From assembly GCF_002222595.2 (NCBI RefSeq), contig NZ_CP022413.2, forward strand, positions 2,441,501 to 2,505,500: a DNA stretch of 64,000 nt. The letters run 5' to 3'. The DNA comes from Blautia hansenii DSM 20583 (GTDB lineage: Bacteria; Bacillota; Clostridia; Lachnospirales; Lachnospiraceae). How positions within the stretch are numbered: position 1 is the stretch's first letter; each line of letters starts with the position of its first letter. Both the position numbers and the translations under genes were made by a program. Below, in pieces: positions 9,502-18,033 of the stretch. The notes beneath the pieces were generated by a model that saw only the letters and a program-made list of their open reading frames with translations, made no database searches and was not told the origin of the DNA.

Positions 9502-9591
9502 GTATCTTACCTGCCTTTTGTTTTTATTTTCATATTTCACCATTTGGTTCAACAGATACAGTATATACGAAAATCAGCTTTTTTTCAATCC

Positions 9592-10923
9592 TTACTTTCT
9601 TTCCTCTTCGGATTGTTCCGTGTCAGAGGTCTCTTTTATAGTGACAACTGCGCTCTCGACTTTATGATTATGAATTTTCATATCTGTGATACATAATCGG
9701 TCAATTTCTAAAGACAGCTCTGTACCATCCTGCGGAATACTCCCCAACGCATGAAATACAAGACCGTTAAAGGTATCATATTCCTCACTTGGAAGTGGGA
9801 TTGCCAGCATTTCAGACATTTCCTCCAGCAATGCCGTTCCTCTCACCTTCCATGCCCCATTTTCCAAAGGCTCGAGCTCGGGAAAGGTATCCTCTTCCAG
9901 TTCCCCTACCAGCTGTTCGATTAAGTCATTTAAGGTTACAATTCCCGTCATTCCACCATATTCATCCAGTACGATTGCCATAGAGCATTTTTTCTTTTTC
10001 ATATTTCGGAACAGCACGTCCGCTTTTACCGTATCCGGCACAAAATATGGTTGGCTTACTGCATGCTCCATAACAACGCTGCGGCTTTTATCTTCCAGAC
10101 GGAAGTATTCTTTTGCATTTAACACACCGATAATTTTGTCCGCTGTTTCTTCACAGATAGGATACATGGTATATCTGGTATGGTAAATGGTTTCTCTCCA
10201 CGTTTCCATGTCATCTTCCATATCCAGCATCACCACGTCGGTTCTGTGCGTCACAATCTCCTCTGCGGATAAATCATCAAATTCAAATACATTTTGTATA
10301 AATTCTCTTTCTTCACAGTCAATGGTGCCCTTTTCCGTTCCCACATCAACCATCATGCGAATTTCCTCTTCGCTGACCTGTTCCTCCTCTTTGTCTGTAT
10401 CAATGCCTAAAAGCTTTAAAACAGAGTTTGTGGAAAATGTCAAAAAGCTCACCAGAGGTGAAAAAATCTTTGAAATTCCGTCAATCAAAGCTGAAATTCC
10501 AAGAGCAAAGGGCTCTGCTTTTCGCATGGCAATCTGCTTTGGAACAAGTTCTCCAAATACAAGTGTGAAATAAGACAACACAATGGTAATTAAAATAACG
10601 GAAACAGACTCTAAAACCTGAACCGGAATAGCAATTCCCAGTCCTTGAATACCTTTTACCAACACATCGGAAAAGTTCTCTGCTGCAAAAGCACTGCCCA
10701 GAAAACCGGACAAGGTAATTGCCACCTGAATAGTTGCCAGAAAACGTGCCGGCTGACTTGTAAGCTTTACAAGCCGCTTCGCCCTTTTATTTCCTTCTTC
10801 CGCCATCTTTTCCATTTTATTATCGTTCATGGAAATCACTGCAATTTCCGCACATGCAAAAACCGCATTTAATAAAATCAATACTACCTGTAATAAAATC
10901 ATAAAAATAATTGTACTTCCCAA
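9592..10923 (-). CDS. CNNM/CorC-type (HlyC/CorC family) membrane protein with CBS pair
   Basis: A 443-residue protein with an N-terminal DUF21/CNNM transmembrane domain (four hydrophobic segments, residues 1 to about 145), a tandem CBS domain (about 205-330, with YTMYPICEE and CSMAIVLDEYGGMTGIVTLNDLIE), and a CorC_HlyC C-terminal domain (about 345-430). Relatives export or help balance Mg2+ or Co2+; the haemolysin name is historical. The start codon is TTG at 10921-10923, preceded by AAGGAGGAAAGAAA, with no better ATG. A roughly 170-base leader precedes it. Confidence 0.9.
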   Translation of the reverse strand: MGSTIIFMILLQVVLILLNAVFACAEIAVISMNDNKMEKMAEEGNKRAKRLVKLTSQPARFLATIQVAITLSGFLGSAFAAENFSDVLVKGIQGLGIAIPVQVLESVSVILITIVLSYFTLVFGELVPKQIAMRKAEPFALGISALIDGISKIFSPLVSFLTFSTNSVLKLLGIDTDKEEEQVSEEEIRMMVDVGTEKGTIDCEEREFIQNVFEFDDLSAEEIVTHRTDVVMLDMEDDMETWRETIYHTRYTMYPICEETADKIIGVLNAKEYFRLEDKSRSVVMEHAVSQPYFVPDTVKADVLFRNMKKKKCSMAIVLDEYGGMTGIVTLNDLIEQLVGELEEDTFPELEPLENGAWKVRGTALLEEMSEMLAIPLPSEEYDTFNGLVFHALGSIPQDGTELSLEIDRLCITDMKIHNHKVESAVVTIKETSDTEQSEEERK

Positions 10924-11094
10924 TTTCTTTCCTCCTTAAATAATCTGATATCTGATTGCTTTTTTCTCATTCCCGCAAATACAGGCTTACGCCTATCCAG
11001 CGCAACATCAGATGTACAGAAGGATTTTCCTTATTGGTACAGTCATCTTCATCCATTGTGCAGTGTCTTACTCCCTTCTCTTATAATTTATTAG
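10924..11094 (-). promoter_or_regulatory. structured leader of the CNNM gene, possible riboswitch
   Basis: About 170 bases of 5' UTR with several nested hairpins on the minus strand: TGTAC...GTACA enclosing AAGGA-AAA-TCCTT; a second, AGGC-GTAA-GCCT, with a GNRA-type loop inside a longer CGC...GCG helix; and AATCAGATATCAGATT close to the ribosome-binding site, which could alternatively pair with the earlier ATCTGAT. It matches none of the M-box, yybP-ykoY or NiCo consensus sequences as I recall them. Ion sensing is an inference from the downstream gene. Confidence 0.4.
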
Positions 11095-11099
11095 GATAC

Positions 11100-11128
11100 A
11101 GTATATAAGAAACCAGTGAGAGAGTAAA
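11100..11128 (-). promoter_or_regulatory. promoter of the CNNM gene
   Basis: TTTACT (-35, 11123-11128), 17-base spacer, TATACT (-10, 11100-11105) on the minus strand. It places the transcript start near 11094. Confidence 0.55.
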
Positions 11129-11190
11129 GTAAAATTTTTTTTATTTTCTTTTTATTTTTGTATAACTTTTCAATTTCTGTCTATACTACA

Positions 11191-11298
11191 AATAGTCCAC
11201 AGGGAGATGATACAAAGACGCATCCCTCCCTGCAGACAACAAAAGAAAAAGTAGAAATACTTTATCCTCCCCTTTTTGAGGGTGTTTGAAAGCACCCT
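11191..11298. other. gene-free stretch with two hairpins
   Basis: Between the CNNM promoter and the M14 peptidase stop lie two inverted repeats: CAGGGAG/CTCCCTG, with flanking GTC/GAC, at about 11193-11235, and GAGGGTG/CACCCTC at 11278-11298. Neither has a good T tract, so they are at best weak terminators of the peptidase gene. No open frame here looks real. Confidence 0.4.
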
Positions 11299-11305
11299 CA
11301 TTCTC

Positions 11306-12193
11306 CTACATAATACGAAGAATATTCTTCCAGATATCTTTATTTTTCTCCCATATTTCAGGAAATTCGTTTTCCGAAAGCGGGGAGTCCCCTTTTCCGA
11401 TTTCTATGGTAACACTGGGAATTTTCATTTCCAGAAGCGCCCAGTCCTTGTATCCCGCCGGTGCTATTTTATCCCACCCGTCTATTATCTCGTATCCCGT
11501 TGTATCTCCTATCACTTTTGCCAGCTTCTTGGTGTCTTCCCTTAATTTTCCCTGCTGTCCGAAATCCCAGTAAATCACCTCTCCTGAGGAATGATAGCTT
11601 ATGGTTGCCTGAAATTTTTCCTTTCTTGTAAGCCTTGTAAGTGCTTTTGTTTCCACCTCTGACTCCGGATATGCGCCTTTATATTTTTCCGCAGAAGGTT
11701 TTTGTTTTTCACAGGAATATTCCTTCCAAAAAGCATCAAAATTTCTGTTTAAATCCACGCCTCTTGCGTTGGATTTCCACCTAACAAAATCTTCCTTTTC
11801 CTTTATTTTCAAAAGCTTTTCTTTTAATTCTTTTTTCCTAATTCCCTCTATGCCCCTATGACACAGCGCTGCTCCGTCAGGATTGACCATAGGAATTACA
11901 TGTACTGCCACATCAAAATCCTCATTCCCCCCTTCGCACATATACTGAAGAAAATGCTCCGTCTGTTTTACCAGAAGCTTTGCTGTCATATATTCTCTTC
12001 CGTGAATGGCTCCTGTAAATAAAATTTTCTTTTCTGCTGTTCTATTCCCCACAATTATTCTGTAAATTTCTCTGTCATCAAAGCTCCTTCCCACGCTGTC
12101 AAGCCAAATGTTTCCCTGATACCTATACAGCAAATCTCTTATTTCTTTTCCCATAGTTTCATGTTCATATTGTAAAATTCTCTCATTATACAT
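11306..12193 (-). CDS. M14-family zinc carboxypeptidase/endopeptidase
   Basis: A 295-residue M14 metallopeptidase. The zinc ligands are His64 and Glu67 in GAIHGREYMT plus the His of TISYHSSGEV; the substrate-binding NARGVDLNRNFD block is present; the catalytic Glu is in VTIEIGKG. There is no signal peptide or membrane segment, so it probably acts in the cytoplasm. By family this could be MpaA-like or gamma-D-glutamyl-diamino acid peptidase trimming muropeptides (inference). The start follows GAGGG by eight bases and overlaps the -35 box of the divergent HAD gene. Confidence 0.88.
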   Translation of the reverse strand: MYNERILQYEHETMGKEIRDLLYRYQGNIWLDSVGRSFDDREIYRIIVGNRTAEKKILFTGAIHGREYMTAKLLVKQTEHFLQYMCEGGNEDFDVAVHVIPMVNPDGAALCHRGIEGIRKKELKEKLLKIKEKEDFVRWKSNARGVDLNRNFDAFWKEYSCEKQKPSAEKYKGAYPESEVETKALTRLTRKEKFQATISYHSSGEVIYWDFGQQGKLREDTKKLAKVIGDTTGYEIIDGWDKIAPAGYKDWALLEMKIPSVTIEIGKGDSPLSENEFPEIWEKNKDIWKNILRIM

Positions 12194-12221
12194 TGACGAT
12201 ACCCTCGAAAATTATTATAAT
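12193..12221 (+). promoter_or_regulatory. promoter of the HAD gene
   Basis: TTGACG (-35, 12193-12198), 17-base spacer, TATAAT (-10, 12216-12221) on the plus strand. The -35 box overlaps the start codon of the divergent M14 gene. An offset TATAAT on the other strand (12214-12219) may serve that gene, so the two promoters interlock. Confidence 0.65.
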
Positions 12222-12257
12222 AGTACAATAGATATTACAAGTAAGGGAGATTAAGAA

Positions 12258-13091
12258 GTGAAAAATATCAAACGACTTCTTGCAATCATCGGAGTCGGTC
12301 TTTTAGTGGGTATGTACGTGTTGACCTTTATTTTATCCCTGACAGATCACTCCAAAACAGGCGGCATGCTTATGGCATCTCTTTATGCGACTGTGGTGAT
12401 ACCTGTTCTCTTGTATGCTTTTATGCTGGTATACAAATGGACACACCCCAAGAATGAAGAAATACCCAAAATCTCTGCGGAAGCTTCCGAAATCGATACG
12501 CTGATTTTTGATATTGGCAATGTGCTTGCAAAATATGACTGGAAGAAACTCTTAAAAGAATTAGGATATGATGAAAAAACGGGAACTGCTGTAGCCAAAG
12601 CCGTTTTTCTCAGCAAGGAATGGGCGGAAGCAGACCGTGGAATTCTGTCAGAAGAAGAACTTTTACAGACTTTTATTTCCAATGCACCTGATTACGAAAA
12701 AGAAATTCGTGAAACCTTTGATGCTGTGGGAAAAACCATTTCTACCTATTCTTACACAAAAGACTGGCTGAGTTATTTAAAAAAACGAGGATATAAAATT
12801 TATATTTTATCCAACTTTGCGAAACCTGTTTATGACCGATGTACAAAAGAACTGGATTTTCTAAAGCTTGTAGACGGAGGATACATGTCTTGGCAAATAC
12901 ACTGCATAAAGCCGGAACCGGAAATCTATCAAAAGTTGATTACAGATTTTGAAATCGTTCCACAGAAAGCCGTCTTTATTGATGATTTAATGGACAATAT
13001 CGCTGAAGCACGAGCACTTGGTTTTCATGCTGTTCATTTCACAAGTAAGAAAAATGCTGTTCGGCAATTATTGGATTTCGGAGTAAAATAA
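12258..13091 (+). CDS. membrane-anchored HAD-superfamily hydrolase
   Basis: A 277-residue protein with two hydrophobic segments in residues 5-62, then a cytoplasmic HAD domain. Motif I is FDIGNVLAKYD, where the second acid of DxD is Asn, as in many YihX/epoxide hydrolase-like HADs. Motif II is ILSNF, motif III the Lys of CIKPEPEIYQ, and motif IV FIDDLMDN. The substrate is probably a small phosphate ester. The start is GTG at 12258, seven bases after AAGGGAGA. The membrane anchor on a HAD domain is unusual. A strong terminator follows. Confidence 0.85.
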   Translation: MKNIKRLLAIIGVGLLVGMYVLTFILSLTDHSKTGGMLMASLYATVVIPVLLYAFMLVYKWTHPKNEEIPKISAEASEIDTLIFDIGNVLAKYDWKKLLKELGYDEKTGTAVAKAVFLSKEWAEADRGILSEEELLQTFISNAPDYEKEIRETFDAVGKTISTYSYTKDWLSYLKKRGYKIYILSNFAKPVYDRCTKELDFLKLVDGGYMSWQIHCIKPEPEIYQKLITDFEIVPQKAVFIDDLMDNIAEARALGFHAVHFTSKKNAVRQLLDFGVK

Positions 13092-13135
13092 AAAAGCAGC
13101 AATAGGCCACATAACCTATTGCTGTTTTTTATTTT
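13092..13135. terminator. bidirectional terminator between HAD and NhaC genes
   Basis: Perfect 10-bp stem CAGCAATAGG (13097-13106) / CCTATTGCTG (13115-13124) with a T run on the right and an A run on the left, so it can end transcription from both converging genes. Confidence 0.92.
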
Positions 13136-14415
13136 GTCGTTCTTCTTCTAAACAGAATAAACAAAACCGCACTGACACCCATCAAAATCGGATAAAACAG
13201 ATATGGCATAATCTGTACCGGAGACAATGCAGAAAGTCCTGCCGCTGTCAAAAGCTGTGCTCCGTAAGGGATAATTCCCTGTCCTACCGATGCGAAAATA
13301 TCCAGTAAAGAAGCGCTTCTTCTCGGTGATACGTCAAACTCCTCACTGATTTCCTTTGCAATGGGACCTGACATAACGATTGCCACTGTATTATTTGCTG
13401 TACAGCAGTCTACCAGCAATGCCAGAATGGAGATACCAAATTCTCCACCTCTTGGTCCGTTAATTCGCTTCTTAATCACATTCAAAATAAATTCAATTCC
13501 GCCGTATTCCTTTACCAAAGCTACAATAGCAGCTACAATAATGGAAATAACCGTAATGTCATACATACTGGTAATTCCTTCGCCCATTTTCTGGAATACT
13601 TCTCCAATGGCAAAGGCTCCTGTTCCCACACCTACAATAGCGGATAAAATCGTTCCTGCAATCAAAACAACAAACACATTAATTCCCACTAATGCGCCAA
13701 TCAACACTACCAGATACGGTACTACCTTTACAATTTCATAATTCAGCTCTTCATCAATTTTTCCTGCGTTTCCACTGGCAATAAAGAAGAAAATAACAGC
13801 TGTTATAATTGCTGCCGGCAATACAATAAGGAAATTTTCCTTGAATTTATCCTTCATTTCACATCCCTGTGTTCGAACAGCTGCAATTGTTGTATCAGAA
13901 ATCATGGATAAATTATCACCAAACATAGCGCCGCATACAATGGCACCCATACAAATCGGCACAGCAATTCCTGTTTTTTCTGCAATCCCCACACCAATAG
14001 GAGCCATTGCCGTAATGGTTCCCACAGATGTTCCCATAGACACGGAAATAAAGCATCCGATAATAAATAATCCTACTACTGCAATAGATGACGGCATAAT
14101 AGAAAGCCCTAAATTTACAGTACTTTCTACTCCCCCAGCTGCCTTAATCGTACCAGAAAAAGCACCGGCAGCAAGGAAAATCAGACACATTGTCACGATA
14201 TTTTCTTCTCCGATACCTTTAGAAATAATGGAAATCTTATCGTGAAAACGCACTCTGGGGTTCTGTAAAAACGCCACAACCAAAGCGATTAAAAATCCCA
14301 CAATGGCAGGCATTGTATAAAAATCATTGGAAATAATTCCCGCACCGATAAAGATGACAAGGAATATTCCAATGGGTAAAAGCGCCGAAGCTCTCCCCTT
14401 CTTTTCCTGTTTCAT
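13129..14415 (-). CDS. NhaC-family Na+/H+ antiporter
   Basis: A 428-residue polytopic membrane protein with about 11-12 hydrophobic segments. Family landmarks are SVSMGTSVGTITAMAPIG, CGAMFGDNLSMISDTTIAA and LVDCCTANNTVAIVMSGPIA, which hold the conserved Asp/Asn/Thr residues of the ion path. It is predicted to exchange Na+ for protons; a substrate/Na+ exchange as in malate-lactate MleN relatives is also possible. The start is the ATG at 14415, seven bases after GAGAGG. It lies 27 bases after purB and is probably co-transcribed. Confidence 0.88.
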   Translation of the reverse strand: MKQEKKGRASALLPIGIFLVIFIGAGIISNDFYTMPAIVGFLIALVVAFLQNPRVRFHDKISIISKGIGEENIVTMCLIFLAAGAFSGTIKAAGGVESTVNLGLSIMPSSIAVVGLFIIGCFISVSMGTSVGTITAMAPIGVGIAEKTGIAVPICMGAIVCGAMFGDNLSMISDTTIAAVRTQGCEMKDKFKENFLIVLPAAIITAVIFFFIASGNAGKIDEELNYEIVKVVPYLVVLIGALVGINVFVVLIAGTILSAIVGVGTGAFAIGEVFQKMGEGITSMYDITVISIIVAAIVALVKEYGGIEFILNVIKKRINGPRGGEFGISILALLVDCCTANNTVAIVMSGPIAKEISEEFDVSPRRSASLLDIFASVGQGIIPYGAQLLTAAGLSALSPVQIMPYLFYPILMGVSAVLFILFRRRTTK

Positions 14416-14442
14416 ATCATGTCCTCTCATTTCTGTTGTATT

Positions 14443-15876
14443 TTACACGTTGATTTCTGCTGTCATACCCAGAAGCTCTTTATTTGCCTCCAAAACAGGA
14501 TGAACTACTTTCTTTAAGAAGTTATCTACCTGAACTGCCGCACGTCCTGTATATTTAGCAGGATCCATAGTTTTCTGTAAATCCTCCAGTGTCATGTTAA
14601 ACGCCGGATCAGCAGCAATCAGTTCCAGAAGATTGTTATCTTTACCTTCTACTTTTACATTTCTTCCTGCTTCCATAGAAAGCTCGCGAATTCTTTCATG
14701 TAATTCCTGACGGTCTCCCCCTGCTTTTACAGCATCCATCATAATATTTTCTGTAGCCATAAATGGAAGTTCACTTCTTAAACGTTTTTCGATAACTTTT
14801 GGATATACAACCAAACCGTCTACCACATTTAAGCAAAGGTCTAAAATACCGTCAATGGCAAGGAAGCCTTCCGGAACAGAAAGACGTTTATTTGCAGAGT
14901 CATCCAATGTTCTTTCAAACCACTGTGTTGCAGATGTAATGGCAGGATTTAACGCATCTACCATAACAAATCTGGACAGAGACGCAATTCTTTCGCTTCT
15001 CATCGGGTTTCTCTTATATGCCATAGCAGAGGAACCGATCTGGCTCTTTTCAAAAGGCTCTTCTACTTCTTTTAAGTGCTGAAGCAGACGGATATCATTG
15101 GAGAATTTATGAGCGCTTGCAGCAATTCCTGCCAGCACATTTAAAACTCTTGTATCTACTTTACGGGAATAAGTCTGACCGGAAACAGGATAACATTCCT
15201 TAAATCCCATTTTCTGTGCAATCATCGGGTCGATTTTATCAATAGTTTCCTGATCGCCATCAAATAATTCTAAAAAGCTTGCCTGTGTTCCTGTTGTTCC
15301 TTTAGATCCTAACAGTTTCATTGTACTAAGTACAAAATCTAAATCTTCTAAATCTAATAAGAATTCCTGCATCCAAAGAGTTGCTCTCTTTCCTACTGTT
15401 GTAGGCTGTGCAGGCTGAAAATGAGTAAATGCAAGTGTTGGCAGAGCTTTATGTTCCTCTGCGAATTTTGCCAATTCTGCAATAACATTCACCAGCTTTT
15501 TACGAACCAGCTTTAACGCTTCTGTCATCACAATAATATCTGTATTGTCACCTACATAACAGCTTGTTGCACCTAAATGAATAATTCCCTTTGCTTTCGG
15601 ACACTGTACTCCATAAGCGTAAACGTGGGACATAACATCATGACGAACCTGTTTTTCTCTTTCCTTTGCCACCTCATAATTGATGTTGTCGGCATTGGCT
15701 TTTAATTCGTCAATCTGCTCCTGGGTAATATTCAAACCTAATTCCTTTTCTGTTTCAGCCAAAGCAATCCACAGCTTTCTCCATGTACGGAATTTCATAT
15801 CCGGAGAAAAAATATACTGCATTTCTCTGCTTGCATAACGTTCGGATAATGGGCTTACATATCTGTCTGTACTCAT
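14443..15876 (-). CDS. purB: adenylosuccinate lyase
   Basis: Cleaves SAICAR to AICAR and adenylosuccinate to AMP in purine synthesis. The 477-residue protein of the fumarase/aspartase superfamily has the signature SSAMAYKRNPM in the mobile catalytic loop, the HLGATSCYVGDN block and the catalytic His region THFQPAQPTTVGKR. The length is typical for this clade. It has a promoter at 15926-15954. The purC gene of the same pathway lies 7 kb away in the opposite orientation. Confidence 0.96.
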   Translation of the reverse strand: MSTDRYVSPLSERYASREMQYIFSPDMKFRTWRKLWIALAETEKELGLNITQEQIDELKANADNINYEVAKEREKQVRHDVMSHVYAYGVQCPKAKGIIHLGATSCYVGDNTDIIVMTEALKLVRKKLVNVIAELAKFAEEHKALPTLAFTHFQPAQPTTVGKRATLWMQEFLLDLEDLDFVLSTMKLLGSKGTTGTQASFLELFDGDQETIDKIDPMIAQKMGFKECYPVSGQTYSRKVDTRVLNVLAGIAASAHKFSNDIRLLQHLKEVEEPFEKSQIGSSAMAYKRNPMRSERIASLSRFVMVDALNPAITSATQWFERTLDDSANKRLSVPEGFLAIDGILDLCLNVVDGLVVYPKVIEKRLRSELPFMATENIMMDAVKAGGDRQELHERIRELSMEAGRNVKVEGKDNNLLELIAADPAFNMTLEDLQKTMDPAKYTGRAAVQVDNFLKKVVHPVLEANKELLGMTAEINV

Positions 15877-15925
15877 ATTCTTCTTACCTCTGCTTTCTTA
15901 TACTTACTCAGTGTAATACATCTGG

Positions 15926-15954
15926 ATTATATATCATTACCTTTAAAAACACAA
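15926..15954 (-). promoter_or_regulatory. purB promoter
   Basis: TTGTGT (15949-15954), 17-base spacer, perfect TATAAT (15926-15931) on the minus strand, about 45 bases before the purB start. No purine riboswitch fits in so short a leader. Confidence 0.65.
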
Positions 15955-15984
15955 GACGAAAATAGTCCCGAAAAAAACCATTCT

Positions 15985-16761
15985 CTAAAATCCTGTGCTT
16001 CTGTGATATTCCTTAATAAAACTTTCTAAACATTTTCCCAGCTCCTGATTTTGCGGTTCCTCCACCTTTTCACCGGCTTCCTTCAGCTTTTCTTTTATTT
16101 CCTCCTGCATCTGGGGAGAAGCTCCCATACGGTTGCATATGCCCGAAAATTCTTCCGGATTTCCCATACAGCACGCCATAAGATAATGAGAAAGAACCTG
16201 CTTTGTATGTAAAAACTGGTATGCTTTCAAAAAACATTCTGCTGCTTCCTCAAACTGAAACAAATGCAAGTAAGCGCATCCCATATTGTGATAAATGCCG
16301 CCACGGAACTGTTCTCCCAGCCCCTCTTTATCTTCTTTTAAAAGAGCATTTTCGTATATCTTCACAGCATTTACATACATTTTGTTTTCTACCAGATAAT
16401 CTCCCTTTTTCTTCTCACGGAGAATCTTGGGCTGCTGCTCCAAAAGAGAAATCTGCTCATTTAATTTCTTAAATTCCTGATGTGTCAGATAATTGATTTC
16501 CTTAAATACAGCAAGAATAAATTCTCCTGTTCCCATATCTTCTTCCAATACCTTGTAAAGACGGCGATATAATTTCTCCAGACCGAATTCCTTCCGTATC
16601 CAGTCACAGAGATGCTCGTTTAAAATACTTTCATCCAGAAGATAAATGTTATGGTAAAAATAGTAGCACAGCTCCTCAATGCTATAAATATTTGTGCTGA
16701 TATTCTCGATATAATAGGGAATTTCTGCTCGTTTTAACTGACATAAAATATATCCGCTCAT
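15985..16761 (-). CDS. TPR-like helical protein, third gene of the Hsp70-like operon
   Basis: A 258-residue all-helical protein. Residues about 120-205 resemble two TPR-type hairpins (KKGDYLVENKMYVNAVKIYE and YHNMGCAYLHLFQFEEAAEC), preceded by a helical N-terminal domain rich in Tyr/Leu and followed by a charged tail. No signal peptide, membrane segment or catalytic motif. It follows the Hsp70-like gene by 12 bases in the same transcript, so an adaptor or co-chaperone role is plausible (inference). Function unknown. Confidence 0.8.
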   Translation of the reverse strand: MSGYILCQLKRAEIPYYIENISTNIYSIEELCYYFYHNIYLLDESILNEHLCDWIRKEFGLEKLYRRLYKVLEEDMGTGEFILAVFKEINYLTHQEFKKLNEQISLLEQQPKILREKKKGDYLVENKMYVNAVKIYENALLKEDKEGLGEQFRGGIYHNMGCAYLHLFQFEEAAECFLKAYQFLHTKQVLSHYLMACCMGNPEEFSGICNRMGASPQMQEEIKEKLKEAGEKVEEPQNQELGKCLESFIKEYHRSTGF

Positions 16762-16773
16762 TCCTGTCCTCCT

Positions 16774-18021
16774 TTACCATGACACTTTCTCTGTCCACAC
16801 ATTTCCATTAGAGGGAAACATTTCCCCAAATCCCATATCTTCCACAACAATCACACAGGTTTCACTGCTCTCGTAGGATATGCAAATTTTTAACCTTGTG
16901 GTTTTATTCGGTCTTTTGGGGAGTCCCGGAAGCTTCATACTAAATCTGGTCTTGCTTCCGCCCTCCATAGGTGTCACTACAAATTCCAAATCCTCTTTTT
17001 CATCTAAAATAAGCTCCAGCTCTGTATGAATTTCATACCAGTTTTTCCCTGCCTCCACCAAAGGATAAGTCTTTGGAGAACCGTTTACCAGCATTTCCAT
17101 TGCCACATTATTCTGCACAAGAGAAGGACTCAGATACAAATATCCTTTTAAAATTCCTTCATCGCATTTTTCTCTTGCTCCATAGCATGCTCCTTTTACA
17201 TAGAGATTATTTCCGTAAAAAACGTGTCTCTGGTTTCTGCATAAAAACGGAATAGAACGCACTGCCCACTCCTGCTCAAAGCCTTCTCCCACCATATAAA
17301 TGCTGGAATAAGGATCTTTTCCACAGGAACGGTCAATTAAACGGTAGAAATCCTCATCTCTCTTTACCGGGTCTGTGGATAATTCCGCTGTAATTCCATG
17401 CTCAATATACGCCATTGCCGGTCTTTTCTGGTTGTCCATCACCAATCTTGCAAAGGACACCTGATTATTGTCAAATAAGAACCAGCCGATTTTTCTTGTA
17501 CAATTATCCTTCCTGTGGTTCATAACATAATAATAAAAGCTCTCATCATAATCCTGCAAAAAAATCTGATTTCTGGAAAATCCCATGCCTGCGGCTGCCT
17601 CATAAACCACCTGTACCATAGCGGAAGACAGCTTTGGAACGGTAATCATCAGCCCCTTTATCTGTCTTACAGGCTCTCCCACTCCCAAAAGAGATAATAC
17701 GCCTTTTAAATAAGCTTCCATAAGCTCGGCAGCCTCAAAAACCTTTTCTCCTACACGGACAGGTTCTGCCTCTCCCCATATACCTAACAGCCCGTTTACT
17801 GCAATTTCCCCTTCATTGGCTGAAAAATATTCTGCCTCCAGCCCGTAGTGCCAGATTTCCTTTTCCGGATTTACGGATAACAGGGTGGGAAAAAGATACT
17901 GATTGCTCCCTGCCTTTACAGAAACAGAAATCGGCTCTTTCTCTTTCCTGTCGTAATAACAAAGCTGTGATTGAAGCTTTCCGATTTCCAGCCCTACTAT
18001 AATGTTTCTCGTTTCGTTCAT
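16774..18021 (-). CDS. degenerate Hsp70-like protein (DUF5716-type), function unknown
   Basis: A 415-residue protein whose order of motifs tracks a short Hsp70: IVGLEIGKLQSQLCYYD (8-24) in place of the first phosphate loop; GLMITVPKLSSAMVQVVYEA (123-142) like the conserved ITVPA segment; WFLFDNNQVSFARLVMD (180-196) in place of the second phosphate loop; YMVGEGF and NNLYVKGACYGA (242-282) like the adenosine region; and a beta-rich C-terminus (300-415) resembling a substrate-binding beta domain. Key catalytic residues are replaced (Glu12; no GGGT). No helical lid. The family label is from memory. The ATG at 18021 follows AGGGGTG. Confidence 0.75.
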   Translation of the reverse strand: MNETRNIIVGLEIGKLQSQLCYYDRKEKEPISVSVKAGSNQYLFPTLLSVNPEKEIWHYGLEAEYFSANEGEIAVNGLLGIWGEAEPVRVGEKVFEAAELMEAYLKGVLSLLGVGEPVRQIKGLMITVPKLSSAMVQVVYEAAAGMGFSRNQIFLQDYDESFYYYVMNHRKDNCTRKIGWFLFDNNQVSFARLVMDNQKRPAMAYIEHGITAELSTDPVKRDEDFYRLIDRSCGKDPYSSIYMVGEGFEQEWAVRSIPFLCRNQRHVFYGNNLYVKGACYGAREKCDEGILKGYLYLSPSLVQNNVAMEMLVNGSPKTYPLVEAGKNWYEIHTELELILDEKEDLEFVVTPMEGGSKTRFSMKLPGLPKRPNKTTRLKICISYESSETCVIVVEDMGFGEMFPSNGNVWTEKVSW

Positions 18022-18033
18022 TTCTTTCACCCC

